64,000 nt of DNA. Origin: Deroplatys truncata. Its lineage: Eukaryota > Arthropoda > Insecta > Mantodea > Mantidae. The stretch is from assembly GCA_030765065.1 (NCBI GenBank), contig CM060975.1:105668094-105732093 (forward strand). Direction: 5' to 3'. The notes under the pieces were generated by a model that did not search any database, was not told where the DNA came from, and worked only from the letters and a program-made list of their open reading frames with translations. This document shows positions 62,745 to 64,000 of the stretch, one piece after another (the stretch's first letter is position 1; each line of letters starts with the position of its first letter). A program made the translations under genes and the position numbers.

Positions 62745-63386
62745 ATGGCTGAATGCAAGGATCGTGATAATCACCAGGGTTGTGAGGAACAAAGTGAATC
62801 AATGGATAGCAATGAAGATCAAGTTGAAAACACGCAAGATGAAGGAGATAATACCGTTAGTATTTTGAGTAATTAATAAAAATGTAATGTTAAAATAAGT
62901 CGAATCTTACAAATGGGATGAGGTCGCTGGTCATGAGGACATGACTAAACCACATTATCATCAATACATACCTGCCTGCAGTACACAATCGTTTGGCGTT
63001 AAAAAAATAACATAGGCCACATTTAGGCAGATCATCGATGTTTATTCTGCGCAACAACACACTAAACAAAATTTCTTTTGACAGTTTGGACTGCACATTA
63101 AGTTTATAGTGATCCTAACCAAAAACTGTTGACTTTTAAGTTCATTCTATGATTATTTTCCCTCTAGGTGGCAGCGCAAGGTGAACAGGAAAGGGAAGAA
63201 AGATATCAACCCACGAAAATGGAATCATTTTTTGCCATCACAAAATCCTTGATTATTCGTGCTCTTGTCATCTATTTTATTACTTCATTTTTTCGCCGAC
63301 CGAACACTGTACCTGAGACTGCCCCCGGTGGTGTAGCGCCTCCTAGAGTGCCAGCATACAATATCTTCGAAAATGGAACCGTAATG
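62745..63386 (+). CDS. CLPTM1: CLPTM1 (cleft lip and palate transmembrane protein 1) orthologue, first two coding exons
   Basis: Join 62745-62855 and 63168-63386, both phase 0, GT-AG intron of 312 bp; 110 codons in view. Exon 1 encodes an acidic N-terminus (MAECKDRDNHQGCEEQ and on). Exon 2 encodes one membrane segment, SLIIRALVIYFITSFFRRP, then APPRVPAYNIFENGTVM. The hydrophobic segment followed by FFRR and the Pro/Ala-rich linker into N-(I/L/Y)-F is the N-terminal pattern of the CLPTM1 family. These are multipass membrane proteins of the ER and secretory route linked to GABA-A receptor trafficking (family knowledge). The rest lies beyond the window. An acceptor-like site near 63957 opens a short frame that does not resemble CLPTM1. 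Confidence 0.85.
62856..63167 (+). other. CLPTM1 intron 1
   Basis: A 312-bp intron with donor GTTAGT and acceptor CCCTCTAG, joining two phase-0 exons. No element is recognised inside it. Confidence 0.8.
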
Positions 63387-64000
63387 GTAAGCATAACAAC
63401 ACCTGTATACCTTCAGTACCTTAAGGGCAATTGAGTTTCACGTAAAAGTGAAGGTCAGAGACATAAAATGTTAAAGCATAGTTTAGATCTTAAGTCTAAA
63501 GGCCGTTCTCAATGAAACTGCAAACTTAGACATTATGACAGATACTAGTCATATGGTTATGCCATTCACAATGAAAACTTGAGTGCAATGTCAAAATTTT
63601 GAACAGTCTCTTTAGATTTTAACCCGATAGAGAATATGTAGACACAGTTTTTTGGAATTATGTCCATTGATAATATTTTTGGATGAACAAATTATAAAAC
63701 AATGAGGGCTTTATGTACATTCAACTTACATTAGTTTTCAGGCTCTTCTTTAGATTACGTCCCGCAACTTTTTCCCGTATAAAAATCAAAGTCCAAAGGT
63801 ACTTACTGCGCATGCGCTGAGATGAGTAGCAGACAATCTTCATTGCTACCAACATTGCTCCTGCAATCACACTAGTTTTTGTTGCCTAGTATCTAATCTA
63901 ATCCAAAGTTTTGTCCTGATCTAAAACTAATATCTAATCCAAAGTTTCATTTACAGTTTGGAGCTGATGCACTAAACAACAGGATAAACTTTTCGAATAT
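63387..64000 (+). other. Start of CLPTM1 intron 2; no further gene recognised
   Basis: It begins with the donor GTAAGC. AT-rich, with no repeat family seen elsewhere in the window. A short direct repeat of atctaatccaaagttt occurs at ~63891 and ~63931. A TTTACAG acceptor-like site sits at about 63951-63957, but the frame after it does not look like CLPTM1. Confidence 0.5.

Noticed and set aside
63957-64000. CLPTM1 exon 3
   Set aside because: A TTTACAG acceptor is present, but FGADALNNRINFSN does not resemble the expected continuation of CLPTM1, so it may be a chance site or an unrelated frame.
1-64000. CRISPR arrays, bacterial operons or a phage-defence system
   Set aside because: There is no array of spaced identical repeats, no ribosome-binding-site-spaced gene clusters, and the genes are spliced animal genes.

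Overview
The window is animal nuclear DNA, almost certainly from an insect or another arthropod; I cannot name the species. The evidence is spliced host genes with GT-AG introns, tRNA-derived SINEs, and an insect-type mix of mobile elements (piggyBac, mariner, BEL/Pao, Ty3/gypsy, Penelope-like, APE-type LINEs). There is no bacterial or phage organisation.

Only two host genes are recognisable. The menin (MEN1) orthologue runs leftward. Five coding exons (62527-62110, 62018-61866, 43721-43479, 11536-11329, 7495-6999) join in phase and encode about 506 residues; the C-terminal exon or exons were not found and probably lie left of the window. A head-to-head neighbour, CLPTM1, starts at 62745 and runs rightward with two coding exons in view. 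Only 217 bp separate the two start codons, so they probably share a bidirectional promoter.

Nearly everything else is transposon sequence inside menin introns. Intron 5 (1-6998) holds a piggyBac remnant split by a tRNA-derived SINE, two tandem copies of an unidentified ~0.9 kb repeat, and unrecognised DNA. Intron 4 (7496-11328) is dominated by that repeat. Intron 3 (11537-43478, ~32 kb) holds more copies of it, a graded trinucleotide microsatellite, a decayed repetitive gene nesting a LINE fragment and a 2.4 kb piggyBac element, a nearly complete 5.96 kb LINE with 12-bp target-site duplications (TSDs), two rearranged mariner-like elements (one holding a solo LTR with 4-bp TSDs), three SINE families, a TA-flanked 1.4 kb element with 23-bp inverted ends, and a gypsy remnant with one LTR. 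Intron 2 (43722-61865) is essentially one BEL/Pao retrotransposon grown to 18 kb by nested insertions: a reverse-oriented LINE, a mariner, a Penelope-like element, a DDE_3 transposon with a SINE, and a second LINE that itself carries a 186-bp insertion.

The most interesting signals are a 2A-like ribosome-skipping motif in the first ORF of the 55.7-60.3 kb LINE; hammerhead-ribozyme-like cores, each with the same extra T, in both inverted repeats of the Penelope-like element and in the unrelated 186-bp insertion; and a solo LTR with a heat-shock-element-like motif upstream of a TATA box.

All family names come from reading translations and terminal structures by eye; no database search was possible.
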